DNA of 64,000 bases from Pseudomonas baltica (GTDB lineage Bacteria > Pseudomonadota > Gammaproteobacteria > Pseudomonadales > Pseudomonadaceae), in contig NZ_JACMYH010000003.1 of assembly GCF_014235765.1 (NCBI RefSeq), positions 418,494 through 482,493 of the forward strand, in the 5' to 3' direction. Every line of letters begins with the position of its first letter. Position 1 is the first letter of the stretch. Position numbers and translations under genes: made by a program. The notes beneath the pieces were generated by a model that did no database searches, was not told the origin of the DNA, and saw only the letters and a program-made list of their open reading frames with translations. Positions 34,201 through 42,903 of the stretch are shown piece after piece.

Positions 34201-35969
34201 GCGACGGCTGGCATGACGCCAGGCAGGCGGTGCAGGCCTTTGCGGGCAGTGACCCCGCGCTGGGCTTGCGCCGCCTGGCATCGGCCGAACTCAACTTCGG
34301 TTTCGCCCTGCTGTCATTTCTGCCGGGGATGGCGGCTGCCAAAGTCGCGCGCGGCAGTTTGAAGCCGCGCCAGGGCCTGCGCCCGGCTGCGCTGCAGGTA
34401 AGCTCGCAGCGAACGCGGCTCGACGGTTTCGCAGGCCACGAGACGTCGGTCAGCCTGGTCGGCGCCAGGCTCCAGCGCGGACCCGACGCCGGTACCTGGA
34501 AACAGGGCGGCAAGCTCTATCTCTGGCAGGATGGCCAGGCCTACGAAGTGTTTCGTCGCCGCGGCGAACTCACTTTGCGCCTGCGTCGAACCGCAGCCAA
34601 CAACCACGAACATCCGGTTCGACCAGGCCCCGATGGACGCTTCGTCACTCATCTGGATACCGGTTTACGCGCCGGCGGCCGCTCGCGTGCAGGAAGCAGC
34701 ACCGGGGCCACTGCCGGCCCCAGCGCCATGGGCGACTACCTAATCGTACCGGATGATCGTCCGGTCATGAGCCAGGTACTGGCCCGAGGGGGGCGCTACA
34801 ACCTCGATGAAATGGCTGCGTCGCTGCAGGCCATGCCGGGGGATGCAGCCCGCAGTCGGTTCTTCGCCCAGCGCCGGCAGTTGTTGCAGGACGCCGATGC
34901 CTACCTCGAGCACACACCGCGCGAACCGCGCGTGCCGCTGCCGGTGCTGGCCAGCGACGTTCAACCTGCTGCCTTGATTGCCGCCGTGTATGAAAACGCC
35001 AATGGCCTGGTGGTGGGGGAAGCCCATTCCTCGGCAGCCTCCAAGCGGTTTCTGATCGACAACTTCGCGACGCTTGCAGCCACTGGCGTGAAGACCTTGT
35101 ACTTCGAGCATCTGCCAATGGATTTCCTGGCCGACGACCTCAAAGCCTTCAATGGCAGCGGCGTCATGACGCCGGCGTTGAAAGCCCGGTTGCAGTCGCT
35201 TGACACCGGCCACAGAGTGGACGCGGGGCAGCCTTTCACCTTCGAGCAGGTGGTGGTCAAGGCCCACGACGCCGGTCTGCAGGTGGTCAGCCTCGATTGC
35301 GCTGCCAGCTGGTATGCCAAGGGCGTGATGGATGCGCGCAGCACGGCGCGTCAGCGCATGTTCAGCTACCTGGCAACCCGGGTCATTGCCGACCATCAGC
35401 ACGCCACGGGCGAGCACAAGTGGGTGGCGCTGGTGGGCAACAGCCACGCCAACACCTTCAAGGGCACGCCAGGCCTGGCCGAACTCAACAAGGCCATCGG
35501 GGTACGGGTCAGTACGCCGGATGCCGGCGGCAGACCTGGCCTGCGTTCGGATCCGGGCTTCGAGACCCATTTCAATCAGGGCATGGTCAAAGCCGACTTT
35601 CTGCTGGAGCTGGAAGTACCCACCCAGCATCTGCGTCCGTCGGCTGGCACTGGCGAGCTCACTGCGTCGCAGCTAGCTTTGGCCACCGAGATGGAAGCCT
35701 TGCTGACCCACACGCCCGTCGGTCTGCAACCGGCGCCGCCGCGGTTGATTCATCCCGGCTCCTTCTACCTGCAGAAGGTAGAAGGCAAGCGCCAGGTGGT
35801 GCACCTGAGTCGCGACGGCAACATCTACCACACGCCCGTCGAGAAGACGCTGGGCCGCTACTGGTTGTCGCGGCCCAGTTGGGACAAGGTCCATGGACGC
35901 AGGTTCTGGACACTGCAGGGCCTGCTGGCGGCCATGGCCGAGCAGAATCTGAGCCTCGTGCAGCCCTGA
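31245..35969 (+). CDS. Giant dermonecrotic-type toxin with C-terminal GxxH...GxxH effector module
   Basis: The 1574-aa protein (start ATG of [18 protein letters not shown], preceded by AAGAG; an ATG 6 and a GTG 16 codons earlier are alternatives) has the layout of the dermonecrotic-toxin-like proteins common in pseudomonads. It has a long helical N-terminal region (about 1-960), a hydrophobic stretch near [17 protein letters not shown] and [15 protein letters not shown] (about 965-1045), a short beta-rich part, and a final 400-residue module. That module has GEAHSS (1258-1261 for GEAH), YFEHLP, and VGNSHANTF (GNSH 1398-1401). This spacing recalls the TIKI/TraB/ChaN/EreA clan of putative metallo-hydrolases. 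No signal peptide or immunity gene is seen. Toxin status is by family resemblance; the enzymatic activity is a proposal. Confidence 0.75.
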   Translation: MDTSLDEQLNSLLNTHIGQDHLRTPLLNRLQSLVDAVAQTTLAQQNLAAGAPLLQSLDHQARAQLQTDTDLYWSDLAPGTVLSRLQHAEALRAEDLMHRAQLLAALGEVTEAGRRLLLDALQPGEDAVLLVCSTVTLLASDGTHAMLPGAELIERRGGGRCLLVCPGLEQQLFEFGCATEAGRGLIEYLFSAQGHVLRQRLALQFSANGLSGLSTSLGARVRFVPHTARVLEHGLRTSIASQVVAQAEAGSPPEYSESGQRSAHFWLPLPKAISAVVAAAIRADGERQRALLTFGGITPDIATALLKQKLDACEGGVQGYAGDALDSPEHRHYRQLHGAWQAAQGKTRQLLEALTTEASWPTRAFWAHDRGQGLSRQHSLALELSNALRHDAGLQVCEGTLAQADLERILEVMNQPDAHLRGAEGTVVAELAVGEATYACTLPGAYIIAAASVWVNTEQVVPALLFQTGESGGVRRFASLEQLLQCVTASLRDPTFTALWARFPADTQKRLAPLLALEKLPLVTTPVEGDWIDSHLRATIDRYDQAAARMPDDQGRQRLREELASALRQPAHGIRETAIGHIAEQRRLQAVLQALPRWLATAGQTQRNHYAGLLDDYNRLAAGQEAYLQGRPTTIRAFAADLLETRLRADLKQSIDPERLLLRLPDSVEVKAVPNVPSQIQVPSAAHSTISIVELALLNIDRQMTLRLGYAQWVHRDTGAEVSMAGLDIPYLRRLVLELDVARRYRESVQALFTIAAGASARPALHGQIMALPYSAAFRLQAFGAWCQGWLTEQVWQMLERAAQCRSAAAQAALGVSLGAVTLSLGPGQADLPSGLLLIQAPAQDLHCLYLPDVPHGAHFIQATSVQGLRDSLLLRLRSASVRRWLAGQAGVGQPTAARESYIEQAYQRSYGRFIKFSPLADPVWPLATKLLRDHRSKLLDDASLISRSREDVRAAFARQLREGGQQLLMSGLAYLPGIGTLMQLSDGWHDARQAVQAFAGSDPALGLRRLASAELNFGFALLSFLPGMAAAKVARGSLKPRQGLRPAALQVSSQRTRLDGFAGHETSVSLVGARLQRGPDAGTWKQGGKLYLWQDGQAYEVFRRRGELTLRLRRTAANNHEHPVRPGPDGRFVTHLDTGLRAGGRSRAGSSTGATAGPSAMGDYLIVPDDRPVMSQVLARGGRYNLDEMAASLQAMPGDAARSRFFAQRRQLLQDADAYLEHTPREPRVPLPVLASDVQPAALIAAVYENANGLVVGEAHSSAASKRFLIDNFATLAATGVKTLYFEHLPMDFLADDLKAFNGSGVMTPALKARLQSLDTGHRVDAGQPFTFEQVVVKAHDAGLQVVSLDCAASWYAKGVMDARSTARQRMFSYLATRVIADHQHATGEHKWVALVGNSHANTFKGTPGLAELNKAIGVRVSTPDAGGRPGLRSDPGFETHFNQGMVKADFLLELEVPTQHLRPSAGTGELTASQLALATEMEALLTHTPVGLQPAPPRLIHPGSFYLQKVEGKRQVVHLSRDGNIYHTPVEKTLGRYWLSRPSWDKVHGRRFWTLQGLLAAMAEQNLSLVQP

Positions 35970-36000
35970 ATACCGACCGATGCGCCTGATGCAGAGGCAA

Positions 36001-36040
36001 AAAAAACGCCACCGCGGCGCAGGCCGGGGTGGCGTTTTCC
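36001..36040. terminator. Bidirectional intrinsic terminator between the toxin gene and putA
   Basis: AAAAAACGCCACCGCGG and CCGGGGTGGCGTTTT form a stem of about 11 bp with flanking A and T runs, so it works in both directions. It lies 31 bp after the toxin stop and 12 bp from the putA stop. These two genes converge. Confidence 0.85.
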
Positions 36041-36052
36041 TTCGTGACGGCG

Positions 36053-39000
36053 TTAGCCGATGCTCATCAAGCTCGCGTTACCACCCGCGGCGGCGGTGTT
36101 CACGCTCAACGCGCGCTCGATCACCAGGCGCTCGAGGCAGATCCCGGTTTCACCCTGCGACAGGCCATGCACACCAACGATGGCGCCGCTGCGCTTGGCG
36201 ATCTGCTCGCACACCGCGCGCAGCTGGTCGGAGTCGCCGTGATGCAGTACGGCATCGAAGTGCACCTCGTCCTTGTTCCACTCCGGCACCAACTGGATGC
36301 GCGCCTGCACTTCCTTGGGCAAACGCCCGCGCGCGGCCTTGCCCAGCTCGTTGTCGGGCACTACCGCTCTGGAGCCCACGGCCATCACCGCTGCCAGCTG
36401 CGCCAGCAGGTCGGCTTCGGTGTCGGCCAGGCACAGCACGTGCTCGCGCGGCAGAATGGTGTAGCTGTTGCGCTCGCCGGTGGGGCCATCGAGCAGCCGG
36501 CTCACGCCGCTCTGCGACTGGGCGGCGAAGTCGCTGCACAGTTGCGCCAGCTCGGCCTGCTGGTTGCTCGAAGCCCAGGCTTGCAGGGCCTGCAACGGTT
36601 TGCCCAGGGCGTCACGCAGACGCACGTCCGGCGCCGTACCGGCATCGGTGCGGGCGAAGGACTGGGCGATGGCGTCGTTTGGCCGGGTCGACAGCAGGCG
36701 GTACAGGTACAGCGGACCACCGGCTTTCGGGCCGGTGCCCGACAGGCCTTCGCCGCCGAACGGCTGCACGCCCACCACGGCGCCGACGATGTTGCGGTTG
36801 ACGTAGACGTTACCGGCATGAACGTTGTCGATCACCTTGGCGATGGTTTCGTCGATGCGTGTGTGCACGCCCAGGGTCAGGCCATAGCCGGAGGCATTGA
36901 TCTGGCCGATCAACTGGTCCAGGTCACGACGCTTGTAGCGCACCACGTGCAGCACCGGCCCGAAGATTTCGCGCTGCAACTCGTCGAAGCTTTCCAGCTC
37001 GATCAGGGTCGGCATGACGAAAGTGCCGCGCTTGATTTCGGCACTGTCGGCAATCGCCATCTGGTACACGTCGCGGCCTTTGTCGCGCATGCCCTGGATG
37101 TGTTTCTCGATACCGGTTTTGGCCTCGGCGTCGATCACCGGGCCAATGTCCACGTTCAGGCGCTCGGGGTTGCCCAGGCGCGCTTCGGCCATGGCGCCCT
37201 TGAGCATTTCGATCACACGGTCGGCCGAGTCTTCCTGCAGGCACAGCACGCGCAGGGCCGAGCAGCGCTGGCCGGCGGAGTCGAAGGCCGAAGACACGAC
37301 ATCGATCACTACCTGTTCGGTCAGCGCCGAGGAATCGACGATCATTGCGTTCTGGCCACCGGTTTCGGCGATCAGCGGAATCGGGCGGCCTTGCGAGTCC
37401 AGGCGCCCGGCGATGTTGCGCTGCAGCAACCGCGCCACTTCGGTGGAACCGGTGAACATCACACCCTTGACGCGCTCGTCGCCCACCAGCCGTGCGCCCA
37501 CGGTTTCACCGCGGCCTGGCAGCAGTTGCAGCACGCCTTCGGGGATACCGGCTTCGAGCAGCAGGCGTACGGCCTGAGCGGCCACCAGCGGGGTCTGCTC
37601 CGCCGGCTTGGCCAGCACCGGGTTACCAGCGGCAAGGGCCGCAGCGACCTGGCCACTGAAGATCGCCAGCGGGAAGTTCCACGGGCTGATACACACCACC
37701 GGACCCAGCGGCCGATGGGCATCGTTGCTGAAGTCGTTGCGCGCCTGCACCGCGTAGTAGCGCAGGAAATCCACGGCCTCGCGAACCTCGGCGATGGCGT
37801 TGGCGAAGGTCTTGCCGGCTTCGCGGGCGAGCAGCCCCATCAGCGGCTGGATCTCGGCTTCCATCAGGTCTGCGGCACGCTCCAGCACGGCAGCGCGTTC
37901 GGCCGGCGGCGTGGCTTGCCAGATCGGGCCGTTGATCAGTGCGCACTGGATCGCGTTGTCGACGTCGGTGACCGTGGCTTCCTGAACATGGCCGACCACG
38001 TCGCGCAGGTCGGACGGGTTCAGCACCGGCTGGGCCGGTTCGTTGCTGGTTTCGCAGCCCAGCATCGGCAGGGCTTTCCAGTCGGTGTGGGCAGTGGCCA
38101 GCAGGGCCGACGACAGCGACGCGAGGCGATGCTCGTTGGCCATGTCGATACCGGCCGAGTTGGCCCGGTCGCTGCCGTACAGGTCACGCGGCAGCGGAAT
38201 GCGCGGATGAGGCAGGCCGAACTGGCCCTCCTGGGTCGCCATCCGCTCGATGGTGGCCACCGGGTCGGCGACCAGCTCCTGGATGGAAATGGACTGGTCG
38301 GCGATCCGGTTGACGAACGAAGTGTTGGCGCCGTTTTCCAGCAGGCGGCGGACCAGGTAGGCGAGCAGTGTTTCGTGGGTGCCGACCGGTGCATACACGC
38401 GGCACGGACGGTTCAGCTTGCCATCGGCGACCTTGCCCACGACCTGTTCGTACAGCGGTTCGCCCATGCCGTGCAGGCACTGGAATTCGTACTGGCCAGG
38501 GTAATAGTTCTGACCGGCAATGTGGTAGATGGCCGCCAGTGTATGGGCGTTGTGGGTCGCGAACTGCGGGTAGATGACTTCCGGCACCGACAGCAGTTTG
38601 CGCGCGCACGCCACGTAGGACACGTCGGTGTACACCTTGCGCGTGTACACCGGATAGCCTTCCAGCCCCTCGACCTGGGCACGCTTGATTTCGCTGTCCC
38701 AGTAGGCGCCCTTCACCAGGCGGATCATCAGGCGATGACGGCTGCGCCGAGCCAGGTCGATGACGTAGTCGATCACGTACGGGCAGCGCTTCTGGTAGGC
38801 CTGGATGACGAAACCGATACCGTTCCAGCCGGTCAGTTGCGGCTCGAAGCACAGACGCTCGAGCAGGTCCAGCGACAGCTCCAGGCGGTCGGCTTCCTCG
38901 GCGTCGATGTTCAGGCCGATGTCGTAGTGCTTGGCCAGCAGAGTCAGCGACAGCAGGCGCGGGTACAGTTCTTCCATGACGCGCTCGTACTGCGCGCGGC

Positions 39001-40006
39001 TGTAACGCGGGTGCAGTGCCGACAGCTTGATGGAGATGCCCGGACCTTCATAGATGCCGCGACCATGGGAGGCCTTGCCGATCGAATGGATCGCCTGCTC
39101 GTAGGAGGCCAGGTATTTCTGCGCGTCGTGCTCGGTCAACGCCGCCTCGCCGAGCATGTCGTAGGAGTAGCGGAAACCCTTGTTCTCGAACTTGCTGGCA
39201 TTGGCCAGCGCCTCGCCAATGGTTTCGCCAGTCACGAACTGTTCGCCCATCAAGCGCATGGCCATATCGACGCCCTTGCGGATCATCGGCTCGCCGCTCT
39301 TGCCGATGATGCGGCTGAGCGACGACGACAGGCCCGATTCGTTGTGCGTCGACACCAGCTTGCCGGTCAGCAGCAAGCCCCAGGTTGCCGCGTTGACGAA
39401 CAGCGAGGGGCTGTTGCCCAGATGCGGGTGCCAGTTGCCGGTGCTGATCTTGTCGCGGATCAGGGCGTCACGCGTGCCCTTGTCGGGGATGCGCAGCAGC
39501 GCCTCGGCCAGGCACATCAAGGCCACGCCTTCCTGGGAGCTGAGCGAGAACTCCTGCAGCAGACCCTGAACGATGCCGGCACGGCCACCGGCGCTTTTCT
39601 GGTTGCGCAGCTTCTCGGCGATACGCGCGGCCAGCTTGTTGGTGGCTTCGGCCATGTCGGCCGGCAGGCGCGCCTGCTCCAGCAGCATCGGCACCACTTC
39701 AGGCTCGGGGCGGCGATAGGCGCCGGTGATCGCGGCGCGCAGTACCGACTGCGGCAGAATGCTTTCGGCGAATTCGAGGAAACACTGATGGGCATGGTCG
39801 GGCTGGATGTCGCCCGCATCGTCATTGCCACTCACCCCGGCGCCGGTCAGTTCGGTCAGCGTCGCGCCGCCTTCCAGCTTCTCCAGGTAGTTGAAGATCG
39901 CCTGCTTGATCAACCAGTGTGGAGTGCGGTCGATGGACTGCGCGCAAGCCTTGAGGCGTTCGCGGGTCGGGTCGTCCAATTTGACGCCCAGGGTGGTGGT
40001 TGCCAT
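36053..40006 (-). CDS. putA: Trifunctional PutA: proline dehydrogenase, P5C dehydrogenase and repressor
   Basis: PutA oxidises proline to glutamate in two steps and, without proline, represses the put genes. The 1317-aa protein carries an N-terminal ribbon-helix-helix DNA-binding domain (TTTLGVKLDDPTRERLKACA, residues 3-47). The FAD-dependent proline dehydrogenase barrel follows (about 200-570, with RLVKGAYWD). The aldehyde dehydrogenase domain has its catalytic Cys915 in AGQRCSALR, and a C-terminal lid comes last. The length is close to E. coli PutA (1320). GAGGAC precedes the ATG. It is divergent from putP over a region with several GTTGCA-type boxes, matching autoregulation. Confidence 0.95.
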   Translation of the reverse strand: MATTTLGVKLDDPTRERLKACAQSIDRTPHWLIKQAIFNYLEKLEGGATLTELTGAGVSGNDDAGDIQPDHAHQCFLEFAESILPQSVLRAAITGAYRRPEPEVVPMLLEQARLPADMAEATNKLAARIAEKLRNQKSAGGRAGIVQGLLQEFSLSSQEGVALMCLAEALLRIPDKGTRDALIRDKISTGNWHPHLGNSPSLFVNAATWGLLLTGKLVSTHNESGLSSSLSRIIGKSGEPMIRKGVDMAMRLMGEQFVTGETIGEALANASKFENKGFRYSYDMLGEAALTEHDAQKYLASYEQAIHSIGKASHGRGIYEGPGISIKLSALHPRYSRAQYERVMEELYPRLLSLTLLAKHYDIGLNIDAEEADRLELSLDLLERLCFEPQLTGWNGIGFVIQAYQKRCPYVIDYVIDLARRSRHRLMIRLVKGAYWDSEIKRAQVEGLEGYPVYTRKVYTDVSYVACARKLLSVPEVIYPQFATHNAHTLAAIYHIAGQNYYPGQYEFQCLHGMGEPLYEQVVGKVADGKLNRPCRVYAPVGTHETLLAYLVRRLLENGANTSFVNRIADQSISIQELVADPVATIERMATQEGQFGLPHPRIPLPRDLYGSDRANSAGIDMANEHRLASLSSALLATAHTDWKALPMLGCETSNEPAQPVLNPSDLRDVVGHVQEATVTDVDNAIQCALINGPIWQATPPAERAAVLERAADLMEAEIQPLMGLLAREAGKTFANAIAEVREAVDFLRYYAVQARNDFSNDAHRPLGPVVCISPWNFPLAIFSGQVAAALAAGNPVLAKPAEQTPLVAAQAVRLLLEAGIPEGVLQLLPGRGETVGARLVGDERVKGVMFTGSTEVARLLQRNIAGRLDSQGRPIPLIAETGGQNAMIVDSSALTEQVVIDVVSSAFDSAGQRCSALRVLCLQEDSADRVIEMLKGAMAEARLGNPERLNVDIGPVIDAEAKTGIEKHIQGMRDKGRDVYQMAIADSAEIKRGTFVMPTLIELESFDELQREIFGPVLHVVRYKRRDLDQLIGQINASGYGLTLGVHTRIDETIAKVIDNVHAGNVYVNRNIVGAVVGVQPFGGEGLSGTGPKAGGPLYLYRLLSTRPNDAIAQSFARTDAGTAPDVRLRDALGKPLQALQAWASSNQQAELAQLCSDFAAQSQSGVSRLLDGPTGERNSYTILPREHVLCLADTEADLLAQLAAVMAVGSRAVVPDNELGKAARGRLPKEVQARIQLVPEWNKDEVHFDAVLHHGDSDQLRAVCEQIAKRSGAIVGVHGLSQGETGICLERLVIERALSVNTAAAGGNASLMSIG

Positions 40007-40078
40007 TTCTTGTCCTCATCAGGGCCACGGTGCGTGGCAATAAAGCCGGCGGCAAGATTAGCCGTGCGCTTTGCGGGG

Positions 40079-40250
40079 TGCAACCAGGTGCAACCTGTAT
40101 ATCGACGAAAGTTGCACCGCTCGACGGAAAATCTTTTTGCATGGGTTGAATCTGCACAACGCAGGTGCGGCTGTGTAGCGGATGACAGGCGAATGCTCCG
40201 AAAGGAAGCAGATACACCGTGTTTATCCAGATGTTTCCAGAGGTGCAACT
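40079..40250. promoter_or_regulatory. Putative PutA operator boxes in the putA-putP intergenic region
   Basis: The 393-bp divergent gap contains four GTTGCA-type hexamers: TGCAACC at 40079-40085 and at 40089-40095 (10 bp apart, one helical turn), AGTTGCA at 40110-40116 and TGCAACT at 40244-40250. E. coli PutA binds GGTTGCA motifs in its own control region. The match plus the RHH domain of the local PutA makes autoregulation likely. A role for each box is inferred. The rest of the gap shows no gene. Confidence 0.65.
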
Positions 40251-40399
40251 TGCTTGCCAAAAGGGGTTGCGCCCGTCTCCAATGCCGGCCTAAAGTTCGG
40301 CGCCGTTGGGTCAACCCGGACATCCTGCAATCTGCCGACCTGTACATGAAGCGCCGAAGCGCGCTCGCAGGCTCATAAAAACAACACAAGGAGACACCC

Positions 40400-41887
40400 A
40401 TGAGTGTCAGCAACCCCACTCTGATCACCTTCGTGATCTACATCGCTGCCATGGTCCTGATCGGCCTGTTCGCCTACCGTTCCACCAACAATCTTTCCGA
40501 CTACATTCTCGGCGGTCGCAGCCTTGGCAGCGTGGTCACGGCCCTGTCCGCCGGCGCCTCGGACATGAGCGGCTGGTTGCTCATGGGCCTGCCGGGCGCG
40601 ATCTACATGTCTGGTCTATCCGAAGGTTGGATCGCCGTTGGACTGATCATCGGCGCCTACCTGAACTGGCTGTTCGTCGCAGGCCGGCTGCGCGTGCAGA
40701 CCGAACACAACGGTGACGCCCTGACCCTGCCGGACTATTTCGCCGGGCGCTTCGAAGACACCAGCGGCCTGTTGCGGATCATCTCGGCGGTAGTGATCCT
40801 GGTGTTCTTCACCATTTACTGCGCCTCAGGCATCGTCGCCGGCGCGCGGCTGTTCGAAAGCACCTTCGGCATGTCCTATGAGTCCGCATTATGGGCCGGC
40901 GCTGCAGCGACCATCGCCTACACCTTCGTTGGCGGGTTCCTGGCGGTAAGCTGGACGGACACGGTGCAAGCCACCCTGATGATCTTCGCGTTGATCCTCA
41001 CGCCGATCGTCGTGGTGCTGGCCACTGGCGGCGTCGACACGGCTTTTCTGGCCATCGAGGCGCAGAACCCGGCCAACTTCGACATGCTGCGCGGTACCAC
41101 CTTCATCGGCATCATCTCGCTGCTGGGCTGGGGGCTGGGTTATTTCGGCCAGCCGCATATTCTTGCCCGCTTCATGGCCGCCGATTCGGTGCGCTCCATT
41201 GCCAAGGCGCGGCGCATTTCCATGACCTGGATGATCCTTTGCCTGGGTGGCACCGTGGCCGTGGGTTTCTTCGGTATCGCCTACTTCTCTGCGCACCCCG
41301 AGCTGGCCGGTCCGGTCACCGAGAACCACGAGCGGGTGTTCATCGAGCTGGCCAAGATCCTCTTCAATCCGTGGATTGCCGGGGTGCTGCTGTCGGCCAT
41401 TCTGGCTGCGGTGATGAGCACCCTCAGCTGCCAGTTGCTGGTGTGCTCCAGCGCCCTGACCGAAGACTTCTACAAGGCGTTCCTGCGCAAGAGCGCCTCG
41501 CAGCGCGAACTGGTCTGGGTGGGCCGCATGATGGTGCTGCTGGTGGCGTTGGTTGCCATTTGGCTGGCGTCCAATCCCGACAACCGCGTACTGGGCTTGG
41601 TCAGCTACGCCTGGGCAGGGTTCGGCGCGGCGTTCGGACCGGTGGTGCTGATCTCGGTGGTCTGGAAAGGCATGACCCGCAACGGTGCGCTGGCGGGCAT
41701 TCTGGTAGGTGCAGCGACGGTGATCGTGTGGAAACACTTCGAGCTGATGGGGCTGTACGAGATCATCCCAGGCTTCGTGTTCGCCAGCCTGGCTATCCTG
41801 ATCGTCAGCAAGCTGGGCCGCGGGCCGTCACCGGCCATGGTCACCCGCTTCGAACGCGCCGAGGCGGCGTTCCACCAAGGCAAGTGA
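40400..41887 (+). CDS. putP: Sodium/proline symporter PutP
   Basis: PutP imports proline with Na+ for use by PutA. The 495-aa protein opens SNPTLITFVIYIAAMVLIG and has about thirteen helices of the sodium:solute symporter fold. Family segments visible are LSDYILGGRSLGSVVTALSA near residue 33, GASDMSGWLLMGLPG, and the GLGYFGQPHILARFMA stretch. AAGGAGACACCC precedes the ATG. It is divergent from putA and probably released from PutA repression when proline is present. Confidence 0.95.
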   Translation: MSVSNPTLITFVIYIAAMVLIGLFAYRSTNNLSDYILGGRSLGSVVTALSAGASDMSGWLLMGLPGAIYMSGLSEGWIAVGLIIGAYLNWLFVAGRLRVQTEHNGDALTLPDYFAGRFEDTSGLLRIISAVVILVFFTIYCASGIVAGARLFESTFGMSYESALWAGAAATIAYTFVGGFLAVSWTDTVQATLMIFALILTPIVVVLATGGVDTAFLAIEAQNPANFDMLRGTTFIGIISLLGWGLGYFGQPHILARFMAADSVRSIAKARRISMTWMILCLGGTVAVGFFGIAYFSAHPELAGPVTENHERVFIELAKILFNPWIAGVLLSAILAAVMSTLSCQLLVCSSALTEDFYKAFLRKSASQRELVWVGRMMVLLVALVAIWLASNPDNRVLGLVSYAWAGFGAAFGPVVLISVVWKGMTRNGALAGILVGAATVIVWKHFELMGLYEIIPGFVFASLAILIVSKLGRGPSPAMVTRFERAEAAFHQGK

Positions 41888-41937
41888 TGCAGTGGGGGCT
41901 GCCAGCTCCCCTGAAAAACCCCATCTGAAATGCTAGA

Positions 41938-41957
41938 CTCCTGCGCATCTGCAGGAG
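41938..41957 (+). promoter_or_regulatory. Hairpin covering the rlmJ ribosome-binding site
   Basis: CTCCTGC (41938-41944) and GCAGGAG (41951-41957) form a perfect 7-bp stem with a 6-nt loop. The right arm contains the Shine-Dalgarno sequence, five bases before the rlmJ ATG. A -10-like TAGACT overlaps the left arm, so whether the stem forms depends on where transcription begins (read-through from putP or a local start). Confidence 0.5.
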
Positions 41958-41962
41958 TCCCC

Positions 41963-42802
41963 ATGAACTATCGTCATGCCTTCCACGCCGGCAATCACGC
42001 CGACGTGTTCAAACATATCGTCCTCACCCGGCTGGTTGCGCTGATGTCGCGCAAGGAACAACCCTTCGCCTACCTCGACACCCATGCCGGGCTGGGGCTC
42101 TACGACCTGCGCGGCGACCAGGCCACGCGCACCGGTGAATGGCTCGAAGGCATCGCCCGCCTGTGGCAGGCCACCGACCGCCCGGCGCTGACCGACGACT
42201 ACGTCAAGGTCATCAACCGTCTCAATACCGAAGGCGAGCTGCGTTACTACCCCGGCTCGCCCGAGCTGGCACGCCGGTTGATGCGCCAGCAGGACCGCGT
42301 GCTGCTCAACGAGAAACACCCCGAAGACGGCCAGTTGCTCAAAGAAAACATGAAGAAGGACCCGCGTGTGGCCGTGCACCTGGGCGAGGGCTGGCACGTA
42401 CCGCGGGCCCTGCTGCCGGTGGCCGAGAAACGCGCGGTGATGCTGATCGATCCGCCGTTCGAGCAACTCGACGAGCTCAAGCGCTGCGCCACTGCCCTCA
42501 AGGAAACCATTGGCCGCATGCGCCAGACCGTGGCGGCCATCTGGTACCCGATCAAGGACGACGAGCGTGCGCTCAAGCGTTTCTACCAGGACCTCACCAG
42601 CACCGGCGCGCCGAAGTTGCTGCGGGTGGAATTGCTGGTGCACCCGCTGGACGCACCGCAGAGCCTGAACGGTTCGGGACTGGTCATTGCCAACCCGCCG
42701 TGGGGCCTGGAAGAAGAATTGCGCGAGCTGATGCCCTGGTTGGCCAATCTGCTCGGCCAGAGCCAGGGCGGCTGGAAGATGGACTGGCTGATCGCCGAGT
42801 GA
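41963..42802 (+). CDS. rlmJ: 23S rRNA A2030 N6-methyltransferase RlmJ
   Basis: RlmJ methylates A2030 of 23S rRNA before 50S assembly. The 279-aa protein starts MNYRHAFHAGNHADVFKH, the family hallmark. It carries the SAM-binding block LDTHAGLGLYDL and the catalytic MLIDPPFEQ (DPPF type, N6-adenine). GCAGGAG precedes the ATG; an in-frame codon 11 residues upstream has no ribosome site. It converges on dipA across about 100 bp. Confidence 0.93.
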   Translation: MNYRHAFHAGNHADVFKHIVLTRLVALMSRKEQPFAYLDTHAGLGLYDLRGDQATRTGEWLEGIARLWQATDRPALTDDYVKVINRLNTEGELRYYPGSPELARRLMRQQDRVLLNEKHPEDGQLLKENMKKDPRVAVHLGEGWHVPRALLPVAEKRAVMLIDPPFEQLDELKRCATALKETIGRMRQTVAAIWYPIKDDERALKRFYQDLTSTGAPKLLRVELLVHPLDAPQSLNGSGLVIANPPWGLEEELRELMPWLANLLGQSQGGWKMDWLIAE

Positions 42803-42903
42803 CCCTCAAGGCGTGAGGCGCGCCCCTGTGCCGCCCGGCCCGCGATCCCCTGGCGGGTCGTTGGCCACGTACTGCCGGTGCTACGCCTCGGCACAGCGCA
42901 ACG

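Noticed and set aside
36029..40378. 1449-codon open frame on the plus strand
   Set aside because: It is antisense to putA, whose domains and length are certain; long antisense frames are usual in such GC-rich DNA, and its translation is His/Arg/Gln-rich without family features.
41888..41915. Intrinsic terminator after putP
   Set aside because: The GGGGGCTGCCAGCTCCCC stem is short, has a minimal loop and is followed by A rather than T residues.
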